Shown in pieces: positions 26,229 to 38,345 of a DNA stretch of 64,000 bases. Under the pieces are notes generated by a model, which was not told the origin of the DNA, did not search any database, and saw only the letters and a program-made list of their open reading frames with translations. Position 1 is the first letter of the stretch. Each line of letters begins with the position of its first letter. The translations under genes and the position numbers were made by a program. The DNA comes from Eucommia ulmoides (Eukaryota; Streptophyta; Magnoliopsida; Garryales; Eucommiaceae), in NCBI GenBank assembly GCA_016647705.1, contig JAENRU010000501.1, positions 1-64,000 of the forward strand. Direction: 5' to 3'.

Positions 26229-26634
26229 GCCCAAAAATGCCAGGTTTGATGCCAAAAATTGGCTGCGTTTGTTTCGGCCCAAAAATACCATTTTTTCGGA
26301 GGAAATAGCTACAAAATCCCAAGAAGGCCAAGCTTGACCCGAAAATTAAATTTCGTCCATTTCGCATGAAGAATAACACTTTTTTTGGGCGAAAACGGCC
26401 TGCTGAGCAAAACGCCCCCAAAATATCGAAAAACACCAATTTTGAAATGAAAATTCAAATGTGTCCATTTTGTATGAAAACTAACACTTTTTGGGGTGAA
26501 ACGGTCTTTGCAGTAAAACACCAACTAAAAGCCCAAAAATGACAAATTTGATGCCAAAAATCGGCGGCGTTCATTTCGAACTAAAAGTACTACTTTTTTG
26601 GAGGAAATAGCTACAAAAGACCAAGAAGACCGAA

Positions 26635-27550
26635 CGTAACCATAAAATTAAACTTCGTCCATTTTGGACAATGAATACCATTTTTTTTCACAGAAACGGC
26701 CTATTGAGGAAAACGCACCCAAAATACCCAGAAAGACCAATTTTGAAATGAAAATTGAAATGCGTCCATTTTAGACGAAAACTACCACTTTTTGGGGTGA
26801 AACGGTCTTTAAAGCAAAACGCCCACTAAAGCCCAAAAATGCCAAGTTTGACGCCAAAAATCGACTGCATTCCTTTCGGACCCAATATACCATTTTTTGA
26901 GAGAAAATAGGAACAAAATCCAAAGAAGACCAAGCATGACACTAAAGTTAAACTTCATCCATTTTGGACAAAGAATACCACTTTTTTGGGCATAAATGGC
27001 CTACTAAGCAAAACGCACCCAATATACCCAGAAAGACCAATTTTGAAATGAAAATTCAAATGCATCCATTTTGGACGAAAACTAGCACTTTTTTGGGCGA
27101 AACGGTCTTTGGAGCAAAACACCCACTAAAAGCCCAAAAATGCCAAGTTTGATGCCAAAAATCGGTTGCGTTCGTTACGGACCAAAAATAGCACTTTTTC
27201 GGAGAAAATAGCTACAAAATCCCAAGAAAACCGAGCTTGACCCGAATATTAAATTTCGTCCATTTCGCATGAAGAATAACACTTTTTTTGGGCAGAAACG
27301 GCCTACTGAGCAATATGCCCCCAAAATGTCCAAAAAGACAAATTTTGAAATGAAAAATCAAATGGGTCCATTTTGGATGAAAACAAACAGTTTTTGGGGT
27401 GAAACGGTATTTGGAGCAAAAGACCTACTAAAAGCTCGAAAATGACAATTTGATGCCAAAAATCGGCTGCGTTCGTTACGAACCAAAAATACCATTTTTT
27501 TGGAGGAAATAGCTACAATAGCCCAAGAAGACCGAACTTGACCCGAAAAT
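26635..27550 (+). repeat. Three-monomer block, copy 1 (offset 7,461; partner 34,096-35,011)
   Basis: Matching rare features at a constant 7,461-bp offset include GAGGAAAACGCACCC, CCCAATATACC, AAAATAGGAACAAAA, CATGACWCTAAAGTT, CGTTACRGACC, AAATGGGTCC, GCAAAAGACCTACTAAAAGC and GCTACAATAGCCC. Immediately after 27,550 the sequence switches to the block shared with 52 kb. Confidence 0.82.
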
Positions 27551-27967
27551 TAAACTTCGTCCATTTCGCTTGAAGAATAACACTTTTTTTGGGCAGAAAC
27601 GGCCTACTGAGCAAAACTCACCCAAAATACCCAGAAAGACCAATTTTGAAATGAAAATTCAAATGCGTCCATTTTCGACGAAAACTACCACTTTTTCGGG
27701 TGAAACGGTCTTTGGACCAAAACATCCACTAAAAGCCCAAAAAGGCTAAGTTTGACGCCAAAATTCGGCTGCGTTCGTTGTTGGACCAAAAATACCACTT
27801 TTTCGGAGGAAATAGCTACAAAATCCCGCGAAGACTAAGCTTGAACCGAAAATTAAACTTCATCTATTTCACATGAAGAAGAACACTTTTTTTGGGCAGA
27901 CAGGGTCTACTGAGCAAAATGCCCCCAAAATACCCACAAAATACCAATTTTGTAATGAAAATCAAAT

Positions 27968-27983
27968 GCGTCACTTTCGGACG
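27968..27983 (+). repeat. Marker of a rare monomer type (GCGTCACTTTCGGACG), five copies
   Basis: The usual GCGTCCATTTTGGACG at the start of S1 is replaced by GCGTCACTTTCGGACG. Equivalent monomers start near 33,331, 48,184, 52,409 and 62,637 (the last with GGATG). Each sits in the same neighbourhood, about 490 bp upstream of the ATTAAGCTTTGTCC monomer, so the five are copies of one ancestral block. Confidence 0.8.
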
Positions 27984-28464
27984 AAAGCTACCACTTTTTG
28001 GGGTGAAACGGTCTTTGGAGCAAAACCCCTACTAAAGCGCAAAAATGTCAAGTTTGATGCCAAAAATCAACTCTGTTCGTTTCGGACCAAAAAAACCACT
28101 TTTTGAGATAAAATAGCCACAAAAGTCAAAGAAGGCCGAGCTTGACCCCAAAATTAAACTTCGTCTAATTTGGACGAAGAATACCAATTTTTTGGGCAGA
28201 AACGGCCTACTAAGTAAAGCACACCCAAAATACCCAGAATGACCAATTTTCAAATGAAAATTCAAATGCGTCCATTTTTGACGAAAACTACCACTTTTTG
28301 GGGTGAAACGGTCTTTGGAGCCAAACACTCACTGAAAGCCCAAAAATGCCAAGTTTGTTGCCAAAAATCGGCTGCGTTCGTTTCGGACAAAAAATAACAC
28401 TTTTTTTTTTGGGAGGAAATAGCTACAAAAGCCCAAGAAGACCGAACTTAACCATAAAATTAAG

Positions 28465-28485
28465 CTTTGTCCATTTTGGACAAAG
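28465..28485. repeat. Dyad variant with 9-bp arms CTTTGTCCA / TGGACAAAG
   Basis: The arms flank TTT. Compared with the common CTTCGTCCA / TGGACGAAG dyad, both arms carry the matching change (C to T on one side, G to A on the other), so pairing is kept. The left arm follows AATTAAG, creating AAGCTT. Sister copies lie near 33,824, 48,681, 52,905 and 63,129, though some have small changes in the right flank. Confidence 0.72.
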
Positions 28486-30119
28486 AATACCATTTTTTTT
28501 GGCAGAAACGGCCTATTGAGTAAAACGTACCTAAAATACCCAGAAATACCAATTTTGAAATGAAATTTGAAATGCCTCCATTTTTGGACGAAAACGAACA
28601 CTTTTTGGGGTGAAACGGTCTTTGGACCAAAACACCCACTAAAAGCCCAAAAATACCAAGTTTGATGCCAAAAATCGGCCGCATTCGTTTCAGACAAAAA
28701 ATACCACTTTTTCGGAGGAAATAGCTACAAAATCCCAAGAAGACTGAACTTGACCCAAAAAATAAACTTCGTCCATTTCGCTTAAAGAATAACACTTTTT
28801 TTGGGCAGAAAGGGCCTACTGAGCAAAACGCACCCAAAGTACCCAGTAAGACCAATTTTGAAATGAAAAATCAAATGTGTCCATTTTGGCCAAAAACTAC
28901 CACTTTTTGGGGTGAAACCGTCTTTGGAGCAAAACGCCCACTAAATCCCAAAAATGCCGAGTTTGACGGCAAAAATCGACTGCGTTCGTTTCAGCCCTAA
29001 AATACCACTTTTTGAGAGAAAAGAGCTACAAAAGCCAAAGAAGACCGAGCTTGACCCAAAAGTTAAACTTCTTCCATTTTAGACAAAGAATACCATTTTT
29101 TTGGGCATAAACGGCCTACTAAGCAAAACGCACCCAAAATACCCAAAAAGACCAATTTTGAAATGAAAATTCAAATGCGTCCGTTTTGGACGAACACTAC
29201 GATTTTTTGGGATAAAACGATCTTTGGAGCAAAACACCCACTAAAAGCCCAAAAATGCCATGTTTGACGCCAAAAATCGGCTACGTTCGTTTCGAACAAA
29301 AAATACCATTTTTTCAGAGGAAATAGCTCCAAAAGCCCAAGAAGACCGAACTTAACCATAAAATTAAATAACATCCATTTCGAACAAAGAATACCACTTT
29401 TTTTGGCAGAAACGGCCTACTGAGCAAACGCACCCAAAATACCCTGGAAGACCAATTTTGAAATAAAAATTGAAATGCGTCTATTTTGGACGAAAACTAC
29501 CACTTTTTGGGGTGAAACAGTCTTTGGAGCAAAACACCCACTAAATGCCCAAAAATGCCAAGTTTGATGCCAAAAATCAGCTGCGTTCGTTTCGAACTAA
29601 AAATACCAATTTTTTTGGAGGAAATAGCTACAAAATCCCAAGAAGATCAAGCTTGATCAGAAAATTAAACTTCGTCTATTTTGAATGAAAAATAACACTT
29701 TTTTGGGGCAGCAACAGCCTACTGAGCAAAACGCCTGCAAAATATACAAAAAGACAACTATTGAAATGAAAAATCAAATGCGTCCATTTTGGACGAAAAC
29801 TAACACTTTTTCGGGTGAAACGGTCATTGGAGCAAAACACCCACTAATAGCTCAAAAATGCCAAATTTGATGCCAAAAATCGGCTGCGTTCGTTTTGAAC
29901 CAAAAATACCACTTTTTCGGAGGAAATAGCGACAAAATCCCAAGAAGACCGAACTTGACTCGAAAATTAAACTTCGTCCATTTCGCATGAAGAATAACAC
30001 TTTTTTTGGGCAGAAAGGGCCTACCGACCAAAACGCCCCCAAAATATCCAAAAAAGACTAATTTTGAAATGAAAAGTCGAATGCGTCCATTTTGGAAGAA
30101 AACTACCACTTTTGGGGGT

Positions 30120-31026
30120 AAAACGGTCTTTGGAGCAAAACACACACTAAAGCCCCAAAATGCCAAGTTGGACGCCAAAAATCGACTGCGTTCATTTCGG
30201 ACCAAAAATACCACTTTTTGGGAGAAAATAGCTAGAAAATCCAAAGAAAACCAAGCTTGACCCCAAAATTAAACTTCGTCCATTTTGGACGAAGAATACC
30301 ACTTTTTTGTGCAGAAACGGCCTATTGAGCAAATCGAGCCCGAAATACCCAAAAAAGATCAATTTTGAAATAAAAAATCAAATGCATCCATTTTGGACAA
30401 AAATTACCACTTTTTGTGGGTGAAACGGTCTTTGGAGCAAAACACCCACTAAAGCCCAAAAATGCCAAGTTTGATGCCAAAAATTGACTGCGTTCGTTTC
30501 GGAACCAAAATACCACTTTGTAATAGAAAATAGCAACAAAAGCCAAAGATGACTGAGGTTGACCCAAAAATTAAACTTCGTCCATTTTGGACAAAGAATA
30601 CCATTTTTTTTGGCAGAAACGGCCTACGGAGCAAAACGCACCCAAAAAATCCCAAAAAGACCAATTTTGAAATAAAAATTCAAATGCCTCCATTTTGAAT
30701 GAAAACTACTACTTTTTGGGGGTGAAACGGTCTTCGGAGCAAAACACCCACTAAAAGCCCAAAAATGCCAAATTTGATGCCAAAAATCGGCTGAGTTCGT
30801 TTAGGACCAAAAATACCACTTTTCCGGAGCAAACAACTACAAAAGCCCAAGAAGACCGAGCTTCACCCGAAAATTAAACTTCGTCCATTTCGCATGAAGA
30901 ATAACACTTTTTTTGGGCAGAAACGGCCTACTAAGCAAAACACCCCCAAAATACCAAAAAAATACCAATTTTGAAATGAAAATTCAAATGCGTGCATATT
31001 GAACGAAAACTACCACTTTTTGGGGT
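30120..31026 (+). repeat. Three-monomer cassette with AAGTTGGACGCC and TTTGTAATAG/TTTGTGATAG
   Basis: A characteristic trio has a CACTTTTGGGGGT S1, then AAGTTGGACGCC, then a monomer whose S2 reads ACCACTTTGTAATAG or ACCACTTTGTGATAG. The AAGTTGGACGCC-like mark recurs at about 30,166, 35,212, 36,717, 38,532, 44,432, 50,381, 54,587 and 59,112. Not every cassette keeps all three monomers (44.3 kb lacks the GTGATAG one). Confidence 0.72.
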
Positions 31027-31454
31027 GACACGGTCTTTGGAGTAAAACACCCACTAAAAGCCCAAAAATGCCAAGTTTCATGCCAAAAATTGGTTGCGTT
31101 AGTTTTGGACCGAAAATACCACTTTTTCGGAGGAAAATAGCTACAAAAGCCCAAGAAGACCGAACGTAACCATAAAATTAAACATCGTCCATTTTGGACA
31201 ATGAATACCACTTTTTTTTCGCAGAAACGGCCAACTAACCAAAACGCACCCAAAATACCCAGAAAGACCTTTTTTGAAATAAAAATTCAAATGCGTCTAT
31301 TTTGGACGAAAACTACCACTTTTGGGGGTGAAACGGTCTTTGGAGCAAAACACCCACTAAAAGCCCAAAACTGCCAAGCTTTAGGCGAAAAATCGACTGC
31401 GTTCATTTCGGACAAAAATAACCACTTTTTCCGAGAAAATAGCTACGAAATCCC

Positions 31455-31466
31455 AAGAAGAAACGA
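31455..31466. other. ~66-bp deletion joint (236-bp monomer)
   Basis: CCCAAGAAG of S2 is followed directly by AAACGACCTACTGAGC of S3. The partner block at 55.9 kb retains the missing segment, so the loss happened in this copy after the two blocks separated. Confidence 0.82.
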
Positions 31467-33904
31467 CCTACTGAGCAAAACGCCCCCAAAATATCCAAAA
31501 AGACCAATTTTGAAATGAAAAATCAAATGCGTCCATTTTGGACGAAAACTACCACTTTTTCGGGTGAAACGGTCTTTGGAGAAAAACACCCACTAAAAGC
31601 CCAAAAATACGAAGTTGGATGCCACAAATCAGCTACGTTCATTTCGGATCAAAAATACCACTTTTTTGGAGGAAATAGCTACAAAAGCACAAGAAGACCG
31701 AACTGGACCCGAAAATTAAACTTCGTCTATTTCGCTTGAAGAATAACACTCTTTTTTCGGCAGGAACGGCCTACTGAGCAAAACACACCGAAAATACCCG
31801 GCAAGACCAATTTTGAAATGAAAAACCAAATTTGTCCCTTTTGGACGAAAACTACCACTTTTTTGGGTGAAACGGTCTTTGGAGCAAAACACCCACTAAA
31901 AGTCCAAAAATGCCAAGTTTGATGCCAAAAATTGGCTGCGTTCGTTTTGGACCAAAAATACCACTTTTTCGGAGGAAATAGCTACAAAAGCCCAAGAAGA
32001 CCGAACTTGACCCAAAAATTAAACTTCGTCCATTTCGCTTGAAGAATAACATTTTTTTGGGCAGAAACAGCTTACTAAGCAAAACGCACCGAAAATACCC
32101 AGTAAGATCAATTTTGAAATAAAAAATCAAATGCGTCCAATTTTAGCAAAAAACTACCACTTTTTTGGGTGAAACAGTCTTTTGAGCAAAACGCCAACTA
32201 AAGCCCAAAAACTCCAACTTTGACGCCAAAAATTGACTGCGTTCGTTTCGGACCCAAAATACAACTTTTTGAGAAAAAATAGTTACAAAATCCCAAGAAG
32301 ACCGAGCTTGACCCCTAAATTAAATTTCGTCCATTTTGGACGAAGAATACCAATTTTTTGGGCAGAAACGGCCTACTACACAATACGCACCCAAAATACC
32401 CAGAAAGACCAATTTTGAAATGAAAATTCAAAATCGTGCATATTAGACGAAAACTACCACTTTTTGGGGTGACACGATCTTTGGAGCAAAACACCCACTA
32501 AAAGCCCAAAAATGCCAAGTTTGATGCCAAAAATTGACAGCGTTCGTTTCGAACCAAAAATACCACTTTTACGGAGAAAATAGCTACAAAATCCCAAGAA
32601 GATCGGGCTTGATCCGAAAATTAAACTTCGTCCATTTCGCATGAAGAAAAATACTTTTTTGGGGGCAGAAACGGCCAACAGAGCAAAACGCCCCCAAAAT
32701 ACACTAATTTTGAAATGAAAAATCAAATGCGTCCATTTTGTCCGAAAACTACCAGTTTTTGGGATGAAACGGTCTTTTGAGCAAAACGACCACTAAAACC
32801 CAAAAATGCCAAGTTTGACGCCAAAAATTGACTGCGTTCGTTTCGGACCCAAAATACCACATTTTGAGAAAAAATAGCTACAAAAGCCCAAGAAAACCAA
32901 GCTTGACCCAAAAGTTAAACTTCATCCATCTTGGACAAAGAATACAACTTTTTTGGGCAGAACCGGCTTACTGAGCAAAACGCACCCAAAATACCTAGAA
33001 AGACCAATTTTGAAATGAAAATTCAAATACGTTCATTTTCGACGAAAACTACCCCTTTTTGGGGTGAAACGGTTTTTGGAGCAAAACACCCACTAAAAGC
33101 CCAAAAATGCTAAGTTTGACGACAAAAATCGACTGCGTTCGTTTTGGACCAAAAATACAACTTTTTCGGAGGAAATAGCTACAAAATCCCAAGAAGACCG
33201 AGCTTGAACCGAAAATTAAACTTCGTCTATTTCGCATAAAGAATAACACTTTTTTTGGGCAGAAAGGGCCTACTGAGCAAAATGCCCCCAAAATACCCAA
33301 AAGATAACAATTTTGAAATGAAAATCAAATGCGTCACTTTCGGACGAAAGCTACCACTTTTTTGGGTCAAAATGGTCTTTAGAGCAAAACGCCCACTAAA
33401 GCACGAAAATGTCAAGTTTGAAGCCAAAAATCAACTCCATTCGTTTCGGACCAAAAATACCACGTTTTGGGAGAATATAGCTACAAAAGTCAAAGAAGGC
33501 CGAGCTTGGCTCCAAAATTAAACTTCGTCTAATTTGGACGAAGAATACCAATTGTTTCGGCAGAAACGGCCTACTAAGCGAAACGCACCCAAAATACCCA
33601 GAATGACCAATTTTGGAATGAAAATTCAAATGCATCCATTTTGGACGAAAGCTACCACTTTTTGGGATGAAACGGTCTTTGGAGCAAAACACCCACTAAA
33701 AGCCCAAAAATGCAGAGTTTGTTGCCAAAAATCGGTTGCGTTCGTTTCAGACCAAAAATAACACTTTTTTTGGAGGAAATAGATACAAAAGCCCAAGAAG
33801 ACCGAACTTAACCATAAAATTAAGCTTTGTCCATTTTGGACAAAGAATACCACTTTTTTTGGCAAAAACGGCCTATTGCATAAAACGCACCCAAAATACC
33901 CAGA

Positions 33905-33930
33905 AAGACCAATTTTGAAATGCCTCCATT
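33905..33930. other. 12-bp deletion in S3 tail (290-bp monomer)
   Basis: CAATTTTGAAATGCC replaces CAATTTTGAAATGAAATTTGAAATGCC seen in the sister copies at about 28,560, 48,780, 53,010 and 63,240. The GAAATG repeat on either side suggests replication slippage. Confidence 0.75.
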
Positions 33931-34095
33931 TTGGACGAAAAGTAACACTTTTTGGGGTGAAACGGTCTTTGGACCAAAACACCCACTAAAAGCCCAAAAA
34001 TGTCAAGTTTGATGCCAAAAATCGGCCGCATTCGTTTCGGACCAAAAATACCACTTTTTCGGAGGAAATAGCTACAAAAGTCCAAGAAGACCGAA

Positions 34096-35011
34096 TGTAA
34101 CCATAAAATTAAACTTCGTCCATTTTGGACAATGAATACTACTTTTTTTCACAGAAACGTCCTATGGAGGAAAACGCACCCAAAATACCCAGAAAGACCA
34201 ATTTTGAAATGAAAATTGAAATGCGTCTATTTTGGACGAAAACTACCACTTTTTGGAGTGAAATGGTCTTTAAAGCAAAATGCCCACTAAAGCCCAAAAA
34301 TGCCAAGTTTGACGCCAAAAATCGACTGCGTTCCTTTCGGACCCAATATACCATTTTTTGAGAGAAAATAGGAACAAAAACCAAAGAAGACCAAGCATGA
34401 CTCTAAAGTTAAACTTCATCCATTTTGGACAAAGAATACCACGTTTTTGGGCATAAATGGCCTACTAAGCAAAAGGCACCCAAAATACCCAAAAAGACCA
34501 ATTTTGAAATGAAAATTCAAATGCATCCATTTTGGACGAAAACTACCATTTTTTTGGGCGAAACGGTCTTTGGAGCAAAACACCCACTAACAGCCCAAAA
34601 ATGCCAAGTTTGATGCCAAAAATCGATTGCGTTCGTTACAGACCAAAAATAGCACTTTTTCGGAGAAAATAGCTACAAAATCCCAAGAAGACCGAGCTTG
34701 ATCCGAAAATTAAATTTCGTCCATTTCGCATGAAGAATAACACTTTTTTTGGGCAGAAACGGCCTACTGAGCAAAATGCCCCCAAAATATCCAAAAAGAC
34801 AAATTTTGAAATGAAAAATCAAATGGGTCCATTTTGGATGAAAACTAACACTTTTTGGGGTGAAACGGTATTTGGAGCAAAAGACCTACTAAAAGCCCAA
34901 AAATAACAAATTTGATGCCAAAAATTGGCTGCGTTCGTTACGAACCAAAAATACCATTTTTTCGGAGGAAATAGCTACAATAGCCCAAGAAGACCGAACT
35001 TAACCCGAAAA
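34096..35011 (+). repeat. Three-monomer block, copy 2 (partner 26,635-27,550)
   Basis: This is the second copy of the 7,461-bp-offset block, ending near GAACTTAACCCGAAAAATAAAC, after which monomers of the AAGTTGGACGCC cassette begin. Point differences are scattered, with several at CpG positions. Confidence 0.82.
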
Positions 35012-37280
35012 ATAAACTTCGTCCATTTCGCATGACGAATAACACTTTTTTTGGGCAGAAAGGGCCTACTGAGAAAATCGCACCCAAAATAACCCAAAAA
35101 GACCAATTTTGAAATGAAAAATCGAATGCGTCTATTTTGGAAGAAAACTACCCCTTTTTGGGGTGAAGCGGTCTTTGGAGCAAAACGCCCACTAAAGTCC
35201 AAAAATGCCAAGTTGGACGCCAAAAATCGACTGCGTTCGTTTTGGACCAAAAATACCACTTTTTGGGAGAAAATAGCTACAAAAGCCAAGGAAGACCGAG
35301 CTTGACCCAAAAATTAAACTTCGTCCATTTTGGACGAAGAATACCACTTTTTTTGGCAGAAACGGCCGACTGAGCAAAACGCGCCCAAATACCCAAAAAA
35401 TAGCAATTTTGAAATGAAAAATCAAATGCATCCATTTTGGATGAAAACTACCACTTGTTGGGGGTGAAACAGTCTTTGGAGCAAAACGCCCACTAAAGCC
35501 CAAAAATGCCAAGTTTGACACCAAAAATCGACTGCGTTCGTTTAGGAACAAAAATACCACTTTGTGATAGAAAATAGCTACGAAAGCCAAAGATGACCGA
35601 GTTTGACCCAAAATTTAAACTTCGTCCATTTTGGACAAAGACTACCACTTTTTTTGGCAGAAACGGCCTACTGAGCAAAACGCACCCAAAATACCCAGAA
35701 AGACCAATTTTGAAATAAAAATTCAAATGCCTCCATTTTGGACGAAAACTACTACTTTTTAGGGGTGAAACGGTCTTTGGAACAAAACGCCCACTAAAAG
35801 CCCAAAAAAACCAAATTTGATGCCAAAAATCGGCTGCGTTCGTTTAGGACCAAGAATACCATTTTTTTCGAGGAAATAACTACAAAATCCCAAGAAGAGT
35901 GAGCTTGACCCGAAAATTAAACTTCGTCCATTTTGCATGAAGAATAACACATTTTTTGGGCAGAAACGGCCTACTAAGCGAAACGCCGCCAAAATACCTA
36001 AAAAATACCAATTTTGAAATAAAAAATCAAATGCGTCCATTTTGGCCGAAAACTACCACTTTTTGGAGTGAAACGGTCTTTGGAGTAAAACGCCCACTAA
36101 AGACGAAAAATACCAAGTTTGACGCCAAAAATTAACTGCGTTCATTTTGGACCAAAAATACTACTTTTTGAGAGAAAATAGCTACAATAGCCCAAGAAGA
36201 CCAAACTTAACTATAAAATTAAATTTCGTCCATTTTGGACAAAGAATACCACTTTTTTTTGGCAGAAATGGCCTACTGTGCAAAACGCACCCAAAATACC
36301 CAGAAAGACTAATTTTTAAATGAAAATTCAAATGCCTCCATTTTGCACAAAAACTACCACTTTTGGGGGTGAAACGGTCTTTGGAGCAAAACACCCACTA
36401 AAAGCCCAAAAATGCCAAGTTTGATGCCAAAAATATGCAACGTTCGTTTCGGACCAAAAATATCACTTTTTCGGAGGGAATAGCTACAAAATCCCAAGAT
36501 GACCGAACTTGACCCGAAAAATAAACTTCGTCCATTTTCCATGAAGAATATCACTTTTTTTGGGCAAAAAGGGCCTACTGAGCAAAATGCCCCCAAAATA
36601 CCCAAAAAACAATTTTGAAATGTAAAATCGAATGCGTCCATTTTGGAAGAAAACTACCACTTTTGGGGGTGAAACCATCTTTGGAGAAAAACGCCCACTA
36701 AAAGCCCAAAATGCCAAGTTGAACGCCAAAAATCGACTGCGTTTGTTTTGGACCAAAAATACCACTTTTTGGGAGAAAATAGCTACAAAAACCAAAGAAG
36801 ACCGAGCTTGACCCAAAAATTAAACTTCGTCCATTTTGGACGAATAATACCATTGTTTTAGGCAGAAATGGCTTACTGAGAAAAACGCGCCTAAAATACC
36901 CAAAAAAGACCAATTTTGAAATGAAAAATCAAATGCATCCATTTTAGACGAAAACTACCATTTGTTGGGGTAAAACAGTCTTTGGAGCAAAACGCCCACT
37001 AAAGCCCAAAAATGTTAAGTTTGACGCTAAAAATCGACTGCGTTCGTTTCGTAACAAAAATACTACTTTGTGATAGAAAATAGCTACAAAAGCAAAAGAT
37101 GACCGAGCTTGACCCAAAAATTAAACTTCATCCATTTTGGACAAAGACTACCATTTTTTTTTGGCAGAAATGGCCTACTGAGCAAAACGCACCCAAAATA
37201 CCCAAAAAGACTAATTTTGAAATAAAAATTCAAATGCCTCCATCTTGGACAAAAACTACCATTTTTAGGGGTGAAACGGT
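35000..37280 (+). repeat. Five-monomer (1,506-bp) duplication
   Basis: Anchors 35,165, 35,466 and 35,767 match 36,671, 36,972 and 37,273, each 1,506 bp apart. Both sets carry the AAGTTGRACGCC monomer, a TTGTTGGGG monomer and a GTGATAG S2. A third set follows at 38,485, 38,786 and 39,088. Confidence 0.72.
35319..35339. repeat. Perfect dyad, 9-bp arms CTTCGTCCA / TGGACGAAG
   Basis: The arms flank TTT at the S2/S3 boundary, forming a possible hairpin or a two-fold symmetric protein site. Related forms occur throughout the array: a shorter CGTCCA / TGGACG dyad at the S3/S1 boundary, an 8-bp-arm form with ATTTC spacer (about 12,781), a 7-bp-arm form with a TAATTTG spacer (about 28,157), and CATCCA / TGGATG forms. 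Monomers with TCGCTTG or TCGCATG lack it. Confidence 0.75.
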
Positions 37281-37800
37281 CTTTGGAGCAAAACACCCAC
37301 TAAAAGCCCAAAAATGCCAAGTTTGATGCCAAAAATTGGCTGCGTTCGTTTCGGACCAAAAATACCACTTTTTTCAAAGGAAATAGCTACAAAATCCCAG
37401 GAAGACCGAGCTTGACCTGAAAATTAAATTTCGTCCATTTTGCATGAAGAATAACACTTTTTTTGGGCAGAAACGGCCTATTGAGCAAAACGCCCCAAAA
37501 ATACCCACAAAATACCAATTTTGAAATGAAAAATCAAATGCGTCCATTTTGGACGAAAGCTACCAGTCTTTTGGGTGAAACGATCTTGGGAGCAAAACGC
37601 CCACTGAAGCCCATAAATGCCAAGTTTGACGCGAAAAATCGACTGCGTTCATTTCGGACCAAAAATGTCACTTTTGGAGAGAAAACAGCTGCAAAAGCCA
37701 AAGAAGACCGAGCATGACCCAAAAATTAAACTTCATCCATTTTGGACGAAGAATACCATTTTTTTGGACAGAAACGGCCTACTGAGTAAAACGCACCCAA

Positions 37801-38345
37801 AATACCCGAAAAGACCAAGTTTAAAATGAAAATTTAGATGCGTCCATTTTGGACGAAAATTACCACTTTTTGGGGTGAAATGGTCTTTGGAGTAAAACAC
37901 CCACTAAAAGCCCAAAAATGCCAAGTTTGATGCCAAAAATCAGCTGCGTTCGTTTCGGACCAAGAATACTACTTTTTTCGGAGTAAATAGCTACAAAAGC
38001 CCTAGAAGACCGAGCTTAACCCAAAAATTATACTTCATCCATTTCGCATGAAGAATAACACTTTTTTTGGGTAGAAACGGCCTACTGAGCAAAACGCCCC
38101 CAAAATATCCAAAAACACCAATTTTGAAATGAAAAATCAAATGCATCCATTTTGTACAAAAACTACCCCATTTTCGGGTGAAACGGTCTTTGGAGCAAAA
38201 CACCCACTGAAAGCCCAAAAATGCCAAATTTGATGCCAAAAATCAGCTGCGTTCGTTTCGAACCAAAAATTCCACATTTTCGGAAGAAATAACTATAAAA
38301 TCCCTAGAAGACCGAACTTGACCCAAAAATTATACTTCGTCCATT
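37801..38345 (+). repeat. Two-monomer duplication, copy 1 (offset 2,888; partner 40,689-41,235)
   Basis: The pair share AAGACCAAGTTTAAAATG, GGAGTAAATAGC, AAAAATTATACTTCATCC, TTTTGTACAAAAACTACCCC and AAATAACTATAAAA. Differences are few; copy 1 has CCCCCAAAATATCC and copy 2 CCCCAAAATATCC. Confidence 0.82.

Larger units (their letters stand above)
27535..32520 (+). repeat. ~5-kb higher-order block, copy at 27.5 kb (partner 51,980-57,008)
   Basis: About 16-17 monomers in the same order as at 52-57 kb. The offset starts at 24,441-24,443 bp, falls to 24,420 after a ~22-bp deletion in the partner (53,690), and rises to 24,488 after a ~66-bp deletion in this copy (31,460). Shared rare marks include GCGTCACTTTCGGACG, AGACAGGG, ATTAAGCTTTGTCC, and CTACTACACAATACGCACC. 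Confidence 0.85.

Noticed and set aside
31189..31215. Breaks in phase at the GGACAATGAATACC subtype as possible insertions
   Set aside because: This is a recurring S3 subtype with normal anchor spacing (303 bp here), not an insertion.
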